Below are positions 37,179 to 45,661 of a stretch of 64,000 nucleotides of DNA, one piece after another (position 1 is the stretch's first letter; the number at the start of each line of letters is the position of its first letter). The notes under the pieces are model-generated. The model ran no database searches, was not told the origin of the DNA, and saw only the letters and a program-made list of their open reading frames with translations. Source of the stretch: Alginatibacterium sediminis (GTDB lineage Bacteria > Pseudomonadota > Gammaproteobacteria > Enterobacterales > Celerinatantimonadaceae); the NCBI RefSeq assembly GCF_003610775.1, contig NZ_RAQO01000006.1, forward strand, positions 124,001-188,000. The letters are read 5' to 3'. Both the position numbers and the translations under genes were made by a program.

Positions 37179-38726
37179 TTATTTGTAGGCGCGGTCATAG
37201 GCGGATTGCATTGCTTTAATCACTTTTGGATATCCCATGCGTTTTAGTTGGTCTTGGTAGGTGTCCCAATCTTCATCAATATCTCGGGCTCCTAGTATCC
37301 AAGCTTGTTGCATCTCGAGCATGTAGTCTCGAATGGTAATCCAATGCTTGTCATAAACGCCTTTTTCCTCGGTGTTCATCGATACACCAAGAAATGGTTC
37401 AAGTAAGTAGTCACCTTGGTCATACAGCGCAATACCATCTAAAGCGAATTTATTTGACCACTGTTCTTCGTTGGCGTAATCCTGTTGGAAGCCGCGTTGA
37501 ACTTGTGCTCCGATAGCCCACATTTGTGAAGTAACTGGTGTATCAGAATTGAGCACGGTGTCTTTAAAAATTGGTTTTCCGTCAATCATGTCGTAATGCA
37601 CACCTTCAACACCAAAGTTGGCTAGACGACGGCCTTCCTCGCTGAACCAAAAGTCAAAATACTTGATAGTTTCGACCACATTTTCGTTTGAGTAGGAAAT
37701 GGCCCAACCTGAGTTTTTAACTTGAGACCGGCGATGTTCTTCGACTCGTTTTCCTGAGGGGGAGGCGGGTGGCGCAAACGCTTTGAACAAGAAGTCTGGC
37801 ATTTTGTCAGCTAGTGCGTCGTTATAACCAGAAGTGGAGGCAAACCAGTCGTGTGTCATTCCGCCTAAATCATTGGCCAATAAATACTCTCTAGAACGAC
37901 TTCCTCTAGTGAAGACCTCTGCGTCGATAAGACCTTCTTCGTACCACTTCGCTAGATTCTTAATCCCTTCTCGATAATTGTCGCCCACATAACCATGAGC
38001 TAGAATCCCGTCCTCCACATAGAAGTCATGGTATTTGTCTGAGCCTGATGAACGACCATCCCATAAGGTGACCAGACGAATAAGTTCTTCCCAGTGCCTG
38101 GTGAAAAAGGGGACTTCGTCCTTTTTGCCGTTGCCATTGGGATCATTGTTTCTAAACGCGGTTAAGACTTGGTAGAGTTCATCAACATTTTGCGGAGTTT
38201 CTAGGCCGAGCTTATTAAGCCAGTCGTAACGTATAAAGTAAGCCCGCCCGTATTTGCCATCGGGGATGTAGGGAATATAGTAAACATTGCCATCGTGAGC
38301 TTTTATCGAATTGTAGACATTTGGCCTTTCATCAAACAGTGCCTTGATATGGGGTGCGTGTTCTGCAATTAGGTCGTTGAGAGGTACAAAAGCACCTTCG
38401 GGGCCATATCGATTCACATTCTCTTTGAGCATTTCCCCACCGACAATATCGGGTAAATTCCCTGACGCTATCATAAGGTTGAATGCTTCTTCGCTATTAG
38501 TGGTTGCCATTGACGCAACATTGTTAAGAGAGAGGTTAGTTAATTTGGCTGCTTCTTTCTCAACTAACCAATCGTTGTTATAAACAAATTTTTTCTGGTG
38601 AAAATGAATATCTAACTCTAGTGGCTTGTTCGATACCAGGTTGTCATCTGAGGCAAATGCTGCTGGTGAAGCAAGTAAGCAATTTGCGATGACAGCTGAT
38701 GCGATAGCTGTGTGAAGACGATACAT
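37179..38726 (-). CDS. algQ: Oligouronate-binding lipid-free periplasmic protein, AlgQ-like
   Basis: A 515-residue secreted binding protein with signal peptide MYRLHTAIASAVIANCLLAS; AGAGGG supports the ATG at 38726 rather than the one at 38759. The sequence follows Sphingomonas A1 AlgQ1/AlgQ2 closely along its whole length, as I recall those sequences: NLPDIVGGEMLKE, GAFVPLNDLIAEHAPHIKA, YYIPYIPDG, RSSGSDKYHDFYV, GMTHDWFAS and NFGVEGVHYD. The AlgQ calcium loop is kept (DPNGNGKKDEVPF, residues 195-207). AlgQ binds alginate oligosaccharides. In this rhamnose-rich setting the true ligand may be another oligouronate. A KdgR-like site lies 58 bases upstream. Confidence 0.9.
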   Translation of the reverse strand: MYRLHTAIASAVIANCLLASPAAFASDDNLVSNKPLELDIHFHQKKFVYNNDWLVEKEAAKLTNLSLNNVASMATTNSEEAFNLMIASGNLPDIVGGEMLKENVNRYGPEGAFVPLNDLIAEHAPHIKALFDERPNVYNSIKAHDGNVYYIPYIPDGKYGRAYFIRYDWLNKLGLETPQNVDELYQVLTAFRNNDPNGNGKKDEVPFFTRHWEELIRLVTLWDGRSSGSDKYHDFYVEDGILAHGYVGDNYREGIKNLAKWYEEGLIDAEVFTRGSRSREYLLANDLGGMTHDWFASTSGYNDALADKMPDFLFKAFAPPASPSGKRVEEHRRSQVKNSGWAISYSNENVVETIKYFDFWFSEEGRRLANFGVEGVHYDMIDGKPIFKDTVLNSDTPVTSQMWAIGAQVQRGFQQDYANEEQWSNKFALDGIALYDQGDYLLEPFLGVSMNTEEKGVYDKHWITIRDYMLEMQQAWILGARDIDEDWDTYQDQLKRMGYPKVIKAMQSAYDRAYK

Positions 38727-38783
38727 AAAAATGATCCCTCTTAGTTTTTGGTAGTCCATTAAAGCTAGTTATACTTTGAAATA

Positions 38784-38798
38784 TGAACCGGCGTTTCA
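38784..38798. promoter_or_regulatory. KdgR-like operator upstream of algQ
   Basis: TGAACCGGCGTTTCA shares TGAA....CGTTTCA with the perfect kduD-side operator (TGAAATGACGTTTCA). Confidence 0.6.
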
Positions 38799-39265
38799 AA
38801 ATAAATTTAGAATTATTTTATTTTTATGTAAATGGGGAATCTATTAAATTGTGAGCAATGTTGAAAAAATGTAGTAACAATTAGATAAATTCAGTTTTTA
38901 GGGCAGTTTATTGTTGTGTGGCCTCTGCCGCTTAAGGCTATCTAAGGGAATCTGAAATTAGCCGAGTTACAAAGTCATATTGTCAGCGGCGTATACCTAA
39001 GCGATCGAGGCCATAGCGGCATTGTGTAAGATGGGGGGAACTAAATACTTGCTAGTAACAATAGTTGAATGAGATTTTGAGATTGTTTTTCACTTCAACT
39101 GACAATGCTTCGACCATAGTTTTCAGAAAAACCTCGTTATTGAGTCCAACGCATGTGTTCATTGCATCATTTTATTATACTCCAAACCGGTTTTGTATCA
39201 TCCCAGAAAACCTCAATAGATCATTTCTCACTATCTTTCTTTTTGCTCGATTCGTAGGCCTGACA

Positions 39266-39279
39266 TGAAAGCGTTTTCA
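39266..39279. promoter_or_regulatory. LacI-family-type palindrome
   Basis: TGAAAGCGTTTTCA, a near-perfect palindrome centred on CG, the typical form of LacI-family operators. No LacI gene is in the window. It is 228 bases before the symporter gene. Confidence 0.4.
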
Positions 39280-39449
39280 GATTATCAGGAGTGCATAACT
39301 CTGCTAAGACTATATATTTGTTAATAAAATATTAAAAAAGTTGCGAAATGTAGAGCTGATTTAATGAGCAAGGTTTTGGGAACTATTTATCGTACTCAGA
39401 TCACACTTTAGCCTCATTTGTCTTTATTAAAACGATTATTCCACAATAA

Positions 39450-39464
39450 TGAAACGTAGGTTTA
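39450..39464. promoter_or_regulatory. KdgR-like site upstream of the symporter gene
   Basis: TGAAACGTAGGTTTA, 43 bases before the start; it matches the reverse complement of the algQ site (TGAAACGCCGGTTCA) at 12 of 15 positions. Confidence 0.5.
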
Positions 39465-39506
39465 AAAAAATTATTTGAAGGTTTTTGAAATGCAAAGGAG
39501 CTCAAT

Positions 39507-41273
39507 GTGAATATTGACATGGTTGTTGTAGGTGTCTACTTTATCTTTATGATAGCGATAGGCGTTATCTTTAAGCGTTTTGCGGGAAGCTCTACGAGTG
39601 ACTACTTTCGTGGTGGTGGCAAAATGTTGTGGTGGATGGTGGGTTCAACTGCATTTATGACGCAGTTTAGTGCATGGACCTTTACTGGCGCCGCTGGTAA
39701 AGCATTTACCGATGGTTTTCCGATTATGGTCGTATTTATGGCCAATGCATTCGGCTTTCTTCTATCCTGGTTATTCTTTTCGTACCGATTTCGACAAATG
39801 CGTGTGGTTACACCAATTGAAGGCGTTCGTCGTCGTTTTGGTGCTACGAACGAACAAGTGTTTACCTGGGCAACCATGCCAACCAGTATTGTTTACACGG
39901 GTATCTGGCTAAATGGCTTAGCATTGTTTGTTAGTGCGGTATTTAAAATCGATATCGAGACTACTATTGTCGCGACCGGACTCATCGTTCTATTTATTTC
40001 AGTACTTGGCGGCGCTTGGGGGGTTGTAGCATCTGACTTCGTACAGATGGTCGTTATTATGGCTGTTACCGTTGTTTGTGCTGTTGCAGCGCTTGTCAAA
40101 ATTGGCGGTCCATCTAATCTAATAGAACAATTCCCAGCCGATAGCATCATGGGTTCGGGCATGAACTATCCGTTGTTGTTTGTGTCGTGGTTTATCTTCA
40201 TGTTCGTCAAACAGCTTCAAAATATCAACAATATGCAGGACTCGTATCGATTCCTAACCGCCAAAGATTCAACCAACGCCCGTAAAGCCGCACTACTCGC
40301 ATTTGTTCTAATGCTCATTGGTCCAGCAATATGGTTCTTACCACCATGGGTAACAGCCGTTATATATCCAGAAGCGGCAACAGCTCATGCGGCAGAACTA
40401 GGCAGTAAGGCCGCTGATGCGGTCTATCTTGTTTTCGTAGAAAATGCGATGCCTGTGGGTATGGTTGGCTTACTTATGTCAGCGGTGTTTGCTGCAACAA
40501 TGTCATCTATGGATTCTGGGTTGAACCGAAATTCAGGGGTATTTGTTCGAAACTTCTATAGCCCAATCATTGATAAGAACGCAGACGACAGAAAGCTAAT
40601 GCGGGTGAGCCAGATTGTCACCATGGTATTTGGTGTGCTAATCATAGGGGTTGCCTTGTTTATTAACTCCTTACGGGGCCTGAGCTTGTTTGATGCAATG
40701 ATGTACGTAAGTACCTTGCTTCAAATGCCGATTTTGGTACCTCTATTCTTTGGTATGTTTATCAAAAAGACACCTGACTGGGCTGCATGGGCCACTTTAG
40801 CAGTTGGTGTGGTTGTGTCATACCTTGTTAGCTTCGTGATTACCGCTGACGTTGTTGCTGATTGGCTCAACCTTGAATCACCGTTTACGAGTCGTGAGGC
40901 AAAAGACCTTAAAGTCTTACTTGGTATTGCTGGACATCTGTTCATTACCGGCGGCTTCTTCTGCTTGACCACGAAATTCTACAAAGAACCTGCTGTTAAG
41001 CGCAGTCAAGAACTGCAAGCATTCTGGCATGATGTTGATACGCCTGTTATTGAAGGTGAAGGTCAAGATGAAATGGATCGTCAACAGCGCGATATGTTAG
41101 GCAAACTAATCTTGGTCTTTGGTGCACTAGTGACGCTGATGGTACTAATTCCGAATCCTTTCTGGGGACGTATGGCCTTTGTCTTCTGTGGGGTAGTAAT
41201 TGTGAGCGTTGGTGGCTTATTGCTAAGAAGTGCTAAACAAACGACGGTGTTGAAAGTCAGTACCGCTAGTTAA
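39507..41273 (+). CDS. Sodium:solute symporter (SSS family), probable uronate/DEHU importer
   Basis: A 588-residue symporter with about 13-14 membrane helices. It starts at a GTG with AGGAG six bases upstream; no in-frame ATG is as well placed. DYFRGGGKMLWWMVGSTAFM, SAWTFTGAAGKAF and VFAATMSSMDSGLNRNSGVF are the SSS sodium-site blocks. In Vibrio, related symporters (ToaA/ToaB) import unsaturated monouronate from alginate, which makes a similar substrate plausible. A KdgR-like site lies just upstream, a terminator just downstream. Confidence 0.87.
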   Translation: MNIDMVVVGVYFIFMIAIGVIFKRFAGSSTSDYFRGGGKMLWWMVGSTAFMTQFSAWTFTGAAGKAFTDGFPIMVVFMANAFGFLLSWLFFSYRFRQMRVVTPIEGVRRRFGATNEQVFTWATMPTSIVYTGIWLNGLALFVSAVFKIDIETTIVATGLIVLFISVLGGAWGVVASDFVQMVVIMAVTVVCAVAALVKIGGPSNLIEQFPADSIMGSGMNYPLLFVSWFIFMFVKQLQNINNMQDSYRFLTAKDSTNARKAALLAFVLMLIGPAIWFLPPWVTAVIYPEAATAHAAELGSKAADAVYLVFVENAMPVGMVGLLMSAVFAATMSSMDSGLNRNSGVFVRNFYSPIIDKNADDRKLMRVSQIVTMVFGVLIIGVALFINSLRGLSLFDAMMYVSTLLQMPILVPLFFGMFIKKTPDWAAWATLAVGVVVSYLVSFVITADVVADWLNLESPFTSREAKDLKVLLGIAGHLFITGGFFCLTTKFYKEPAVKRSQELQAFWHDVDTPVIEGEGQDEMDRQQRDMLGKLILVFGALVTLMVLIPNPFWGRMAFVFCGVVIVSVGGLLLRSAKQTTVLKVSTAS

Positions 41274-41284
41274 TTAAGAATGTT

Positions 41285-41310
41285 GGAGGGAATGGTTCCC
41301 TCCTCTTTTT
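41285..41310 (+). terminator. Rho-independent terminator after the symporter gene
   Basis: GGAGGGAA-TGG-TTCCCTCC hairpin followed by TCTTTTT. It separates the symporter from uxaC, which must then be read through or have its own promoter. Confidence 0.88.
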
Positions 41311-41384
41311 AGCAAACGAATGTTTTTAAAATCATCTGTCGAAAGGGTGATTTCCAGAACAAATTCTCAAAGAGCCTGCCGACT

Positions 41385-42809
41385 ATGACACCATTTATCA
41401 ATTCAAACTTTTTGCTCCAAGGCGAAACGGCCAGAGGTTTATATCATAATATTGCCTGCCAATTGCCTATTATTGATTATCACAATCACCTTGATGCGAA
41501 AGCAATCTTTGAAAATCAAAAATATCAGTCGATCACTGAAGCATGGCTAAGCAGTGACCACTATTTTTGGAGAGCGTTGCGTAGTAATGGCGTAGAAGAA
41601 CGCTATATTACTGGCGATGCAAGTGATTATAAAAAGTTTCAAATGTGGTGCGAGACTATGCCTTATTTACTTGGTAATCCGCTCTACCATTGGTGCCATT
41701 TAGAACTTAAAACCTATTTCGACTTAGACCTGGTCATCAAACCGGAAAATTGTGATGCAATTTGGGAGCACTGTAATCGGTTGCTGCAATTAGACTCGCA
41801 TTCGATTCAGCAGCTTTTATTATCGAGTAAAGTCGACACTCTATGTACCACCGATGATCCTCTCAGCGATCTTGCGTATCATCGAAAGTTATCTGTGTCA
41901 GATTTTAAAGTTCAGGTTCTACCAACATTTCGTGCTGATAGCTTGTTTGATATAGAAAATGCAGTTGGTTTTAATCAAGTGCTACGCCAGTTAGAGCAAG
42001 TCACTGAAATCCCAATTACAGATTTTGAAAGTTATGCTCAGGCGATGCTCAGTCGAGTTCAATACTTCGCAGACACTGGCTGTTGCTTGTCGGACTTAGG
42101 ACTCAAGATTGTAGATTTCGCTCTTTGTTTACCTAAGCGTCTAGACTACATAATGGCTAAAATACAGAGCTTTGAGTTGCTTACTCAATTAGAAATTGCT
42201 CAGTTCAAAACCGCAGTTTTTAGAGTTTTAGGCAAGGCCTATCATAAGTATGGATGGTCGATGCAGATCCATGTTGGAGTGTTGACTAATGTAAATGTAC
42301 GGCGGCTGAATAGTCTGGGGAGCGGGGCAGGTTTTAGTGTAATAAACGACAAGACTATTGCCAATAACTTAAGCTTACTATTAAGTATGCTTGATGAAAA
42401 AAGACAACTTCCACAAACTATTTTATATAGCGTAAATCCTAAAGATAGCGTCGTGCTGGGGTCTATTTTGGGTGCCTTTCAGGATAGCGACTGCTCACCG
42501 GGAAAAATTCAATTAGGGTCAGCGTGGTGGTTTAACGATCATAAATCTGGCATGGAACAACAGCTACAAGATTTAGCTAATCTTGGTTGTTTAGGTCGAT
42601 TCATTGGAATGTTGACCGACTCACGCAGTGTCTTATCGTTTTCACGGCATGAATATTTTAGACGAATCCTGTGCAACTTCATTGGTGAATGGGCGGACAA
42701 AGGAGAAATTCCAAATGATGCGGATTTGCTAACGCAACTGGTCGAAAACATCTGTTATTTAAATGCTAAGCGCTATTTCAAATTTAGCCATTCACATCAT
42801 AAAATATAG
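41385..42809 (+). CDS. uxaC: Glucuronate/galacturonate isomerase
   Basis: A 474-residue amidohydrolase-fold isomerase that turns D-glucuronate into D-fructuronate and D-galacturonate into D-tagaturonate. The metal-binding opening IIDYHNHLDAKAI (residues ~29-41), TDDP near 165 and the late WWFNDHKSGMEQQL and MLTDSRSVLSFSRHEYFRR blocks are the family's. It is 10 bases before the lyase gene, so the two are cotranscribed. The following enzymes (UxuAB or UxaAB) are not in the window. Confidence 0.95.
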   Translation: MTPFINSNFLLQGETARGLYHNIACQLPIIDYHNHLDAKAIFENQKYQSITEAWLSSDHYFWRALRSNGVEERYITGDASDYKKFQMWCETMPYLLGNPLYHWCHLELKTYFDLDLVIKPENCDAIWEHCNRLLQLDSHSIQQLLLSSKVDTLCTTDDPLSDLAYHRKLSVSDFKVQVLPTFRADSLFDIENAVGFNQVLRQLEQVTEIPITDFESYAQAMLSRVQYFADTGCCLSDLGLKIVDFALCLPKRLDYIMAKIQSFELLTQLEIAQFKTAVFRVLGKAYHKYGWSMQIHVGVLTNVNVRRLNSLGSGAGFSVINDKTIANNLSLLLSMLDEKRQLPQTILYSVNPKDSVVLGSILGAFQDSDCSPGKIQLGSAWWFNDHKSGMEQQLQDLANLGCLGRFIGMLTDSRSVLSFSRHEYFRRILCNFIGEWADKGEIPNDADLLTQLVENICYLNAKRYFKFSHSHHKI

Positions 42810-42819
42810 GTCTTCACGT

Positions 42820-44826
42820 ATGTTGCAGTTTACCCCGCAAGAAATGGCAAGTATCCGCCACAGAGCCAGTACTCACCTCATCAAGCAGATTATTGATGAC
42901 AATCAAGTTGTAATGAACAGCGAAATATTAATCCCACCCGATGCAAGGGCTACCTGGAATCTATACTATTTTTGTCCAGAGCATGGTGTGCGTTTAATAT
43001 GGAATCGCTATCGAGAACACGAACATGTATGTCCTGTTGATGGCGAAGTCTTAAAAGGTGAACCCTATGACGGAGCATGGTGGCGATGGCTAAACGGACT
43101 AAATTCTAAAGCGTGTAATGACCTTGGCCTGCTTTGGCAACTGACCCAAGACCAACAGTACTTAGATAAAGTAAAAGATATTTTACTCGGCTATGCAGAA
43201 TTCTACCCTGACTACGAAGAGCACGGCGGTATTCCTTATAATGGTCCAGGTAAAGCCAATGCTCAAACACTCTGTGAAGCCAATTGTAATCTTGATTTTG
43301 CTAAAGGGTATGATTTTATTAAAGATGAGCTAAGCCTTGAGCAACAGTTGTATATTGAACAACGATTGCTTAAAGAGGGAGCAAAGTTTTTAATGAAGCA
43401 TCGCAGCGATCAGTTGCACAATCACGAGATGAAAATATCAGCGACAATTGGCGTGATCGGTTTAGTTTTAGACGAGCCGCTTTATGTTGATTTTGCAGTT
43501 CATTCTAACTATGGATTAGTTTATCAGTTAGAGCATGGCGTTAAGGGGGAGGGCTTATGGTTTGAAGGCTCCATTCATTATCACTATTATGCACTTCAGG
43601 CGCTGCTTAATTTTGAACTGATGGCCTGTAAAACCACTCACTCACTAAAATCCCACCCCAACTTTTATACAATGCTGGCTTTTCCACTTAAGCTCTTAAT
43701 GAATACTGGAGATTTTCCGAGATTAAATGATTGCATCGCTGGCCAAGAAAAGCTCAGTCATAGTCATTTGTTTGAATTTGCATATCGTGAGTTTAACGAT
43801 CCGTTGTTCGCTTCAGCTTTAACAAATATCTATCAACATTCAGAGCGCAATAATATTCATGCCTTGTTGTATGGTGTAGAGACATTGCCAGAGCTAAACT
43901 TGCTCAGTTGCAACTCGATGCATGCGCCGGTCTCAGGCATTACGATTATGCATGAACCACTAGAGAACAACATGCTGCTATTAAAGCATTCGAGCTATGG
44001 TGGCGAGCATGATCACTATGACCGACTTGGTCTCATTCTAACTCGTAACGGTAAAGAAATTCTTCCAGACCTAGGTACGACTGGTTACGGCGCCGAGCTG
44101 CATTACGGTTATTATAAAAACACCTTGACCCACAATACCCTTGCGGTAGGGCAAAGTAATCAAGCACCCGCTACTCCAAAGGTAAACGCTTATCGACAAA
44201 CCAAGGACTATACTTGGCTAGATACTACAAGTGATTGGAATGATAAGCCGCTTAAAGTCGATAGTCATACCATAGTGCAGTGGGACGAAGATGCTTATAA
44301 AGGCGTTGTATTTACACGCAGAATATTGTGGTTGGGTGATGTAGCGATTGAGTTTAATTCAATAGACAATCCACGGGTAAAACAACTGGATTTGGTTTGG
44401 CATGTCCGTGGTGAGCATGTCTTAGATCCTCTATCGACACCATGCAAAAACCCCATGGAAGGCCCTTTGGAGCGTATGACTAACAGTCACACGCGGGCAG
44501 TCCTCGGATCCGTGGATATTAGTTATACTGTAGACGGGCAACAAAATTTTGAACAGCAAATAGTAACTCAGCAGTCTGTTGATTTACTGCAAGGTTATGC
44601 ACCAGATAATCCGGCCGTCAGTGATTTGGCGTACACGATATTGCGCTCGAAAGAGCCAAGTGTTGACCTTGCAGTGGTGCATAACCTCAGTCAAAGCTTA
44701 AGCATACGAATTTCCCAATTGAAATGGGAAGAAAATCGGATTCGTTTCGCATTATTTAGAGATGACAAACTTAGCCTAGTCGAAATTGATCTCGTAAAAG
44801 GAGAGCTTATTCAATCTGCTATTTGA
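42820..44826 (+). CDS. Heparinase II/III-family lyase, cytoplasmic
   Basis: A 668-residue protein without signal peptide; the ATG at 42820 follows the uxaC stop by 10 bases and is preferred to an ATG at 42763 inside uxaC. The N-terminal part carries a Cys/His cluster (FCPEHG...VCPVDGEVLKG, residues ~47-74), then an (alpha/alpha) toroid with the active-site HNHEMK and WFEGSIHYHYYAL, then a beta-sandwich domain with GGEHDHYDRLGL and TLTHNTL, the histidines and aspartate that bind the structural metal in this superfamily. Such lyases (PL12, PL15, PL17, PL21) cut uronic-acid polymers or oligomers by beta-elimination. The cytoplasmic place, next to an oligouronate importer, fits an exo-acting oligouronate lyase. 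The exact PL family and substrate are unknown. Confidence 0.85.
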   Translation: MLQFTPQEMASIRHRASTHLIKQIIDDNQVVMNSEILIPPDARATWNLYYFCPEHGVRLIWNRYREHEHVCPVDGEVLKGEPYDGAWWRWLNGLNSKACNDLGLLWQLTQDQQYLDKVKDILLGYAEFYPDYEEHGGIPYNGPGKANAQTLCEANCNLDFAKGYDFIKDELSLEQQLYIEQRLLKEGAKFLMKHRSDQLHNHEMKISATIGVIGLVLDEPLYVDFAVHSNYGLVYQLEHGVKGEGLWFEGSIHYHYYALQALLNFELMACKTTHSLKSHPNFYTMLAFPLKLLMNTGDFPRLNDCIAGQEKLSHSHLFEFAYREFNDPLFASALTNIYQHSERNNIHALLYGVETLPELNLLSCNSMHAPVSGITIMHEPLENNMLLLKHSSYGGEHDHYDRLGLILTRNGKEILPDLGTTGYGAELHYGYYKNTLTHNTLAVGQSNQAPATPKVNAYRQTKDYTWLDTTSDWNDKPLKVDSHTIVQWDEDAYKGVVFTRRILWLGDVAIEFNSIDNPRVKQLDLVWHVRGEHVLDPLSTPCKNPMEGPLERMTNSHTRAVLGSVDISYTVDGQQNFEQQIVTQQSVDLLQGYAPDNPAVSDLAYTILRSKEPSVDLAVVHNLSQSLSIRISQLKWEENRIRFALFRDDKLSLVEIDLVKGELIQSAI

Positions 44827-45094
44827 GGTCTTTCTCAACGTTGGTTTTAGTCATTTTTAAGTAGCGAAAAGCTAGAGTTTTACATGCTAAAAAGCGAAGT
44901 GTTCTTAAGTCTGTGGGCTCAAGTATTGCTGTTTGGTATACTATTTAGAAAAAGTTGAATGGCCATAACCCGATACAGAAAAGATTCCAAAGCTTAAAGC
45001 TAAGTGCCCAAAACTTGCGAAGCCTGCGCTTTTCTTTTAAGTTGTTCTGCGAAATATTCTCATTTGTATAACGTTTACCTATCAGGAAGATTAA

Positions 45095-45661
45095 ATGAAT
45101 GGCTTATCGATGCCTGTAAGAGTGCTGTCTAAGCACTGCTATCGCTCAATTCTAGCGCTATCATTGTTAGGTTTATCCAGTGCTTGTTCTGCAAGTAGCG
45201 TTGCACCAAGCGTGATGGAAGCTGGTCGAAGTGAAGTAGGGCAATCTAGCCATTCTCAAACGCAGCAGATGATTGATTTTGCAAGAGATTACATTGGGAC
45301 TGATTATGTTTGGGGCGGGACCTCTCCTAAGGGATTCGATTGTTCGGGATTCATTCAATTTGTATATCACAAATTTGATATCTCTATTCCTCGAACAACA
45401 GCTAATTACCCCAAGCTTTACTCCAAGCGCGTTGATTTTGAGCATGCACAGGTTGGTGATTTGATTATATTTACCGGAACCGACCCCAACATTCGAAAAC
45501 CAGGGCATGCTGGAATTATCACAAAAATAAGTAAAGATAGTTTGCACTTTATCCATAGTTCCTCGTCTAAAAAACACTTTGGTGTCACTGAAACTAATTA
45601 CTTCAAAAGTGGCTACCCTAAGCGCTACCTTTCTATAGTGCAAATGACGGCTAAGCCATAA
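45095..45661 (+). CDS. NlpC/P60-family cell-wall peptidase, possible lipoprotein
   Basis: A 188-residue exported enzyme of the group that cuts peptidoglycan stem peptides. The N-terminus is long and hydrophobic and contains a cysteine at residue 31 (LGLSSAC) that may be a lipid-attachment site, although the lipobox is not ideal. The catalytic triad is visible: Cys83 in GFDCSGF, His138 in PGHAGII, and His154 in HFIHSS. An AGGAAG site precedes the ATG. It stands alone, unrelated to the sugar genes beside it. Confidence 0.88.
   Translation: MNGLSMPVRVLSKHCYRSILALSLLGLSSACSASSVAPSVMEAGRSEVGQSSHSQTQQMIDFARDYIGTDYVWGGTSPKGFDCSGFIQFVYHKFDISIPRTTANYPKLYSKRVDFEHAQVGDLIIFTGTDPNIRKPGHAGIITKISKDSLHFIHSSSSKKHFGVTETNYFKSGYPKRYLSIVQMTAKP

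Larger units (their letters stand above)
38727..39506. other. Regulatory region between algQ and the symporter gene
   Basis: About 780 bases without a credible gene, divergently flanked. It contains KdgR-like sites at 38784 and 39450 and a LacI-type palindrome at 39266. A short plus-strand frame around 39065-39268 has no ribosome site or family resemblance. Confidence 0.55.

Noticed and set aside
39065-39268. 67-codon frame upstream of the symporter
   Set aside because: It lies in a regulatory region and lacks a ribosome site and any family resemblance.
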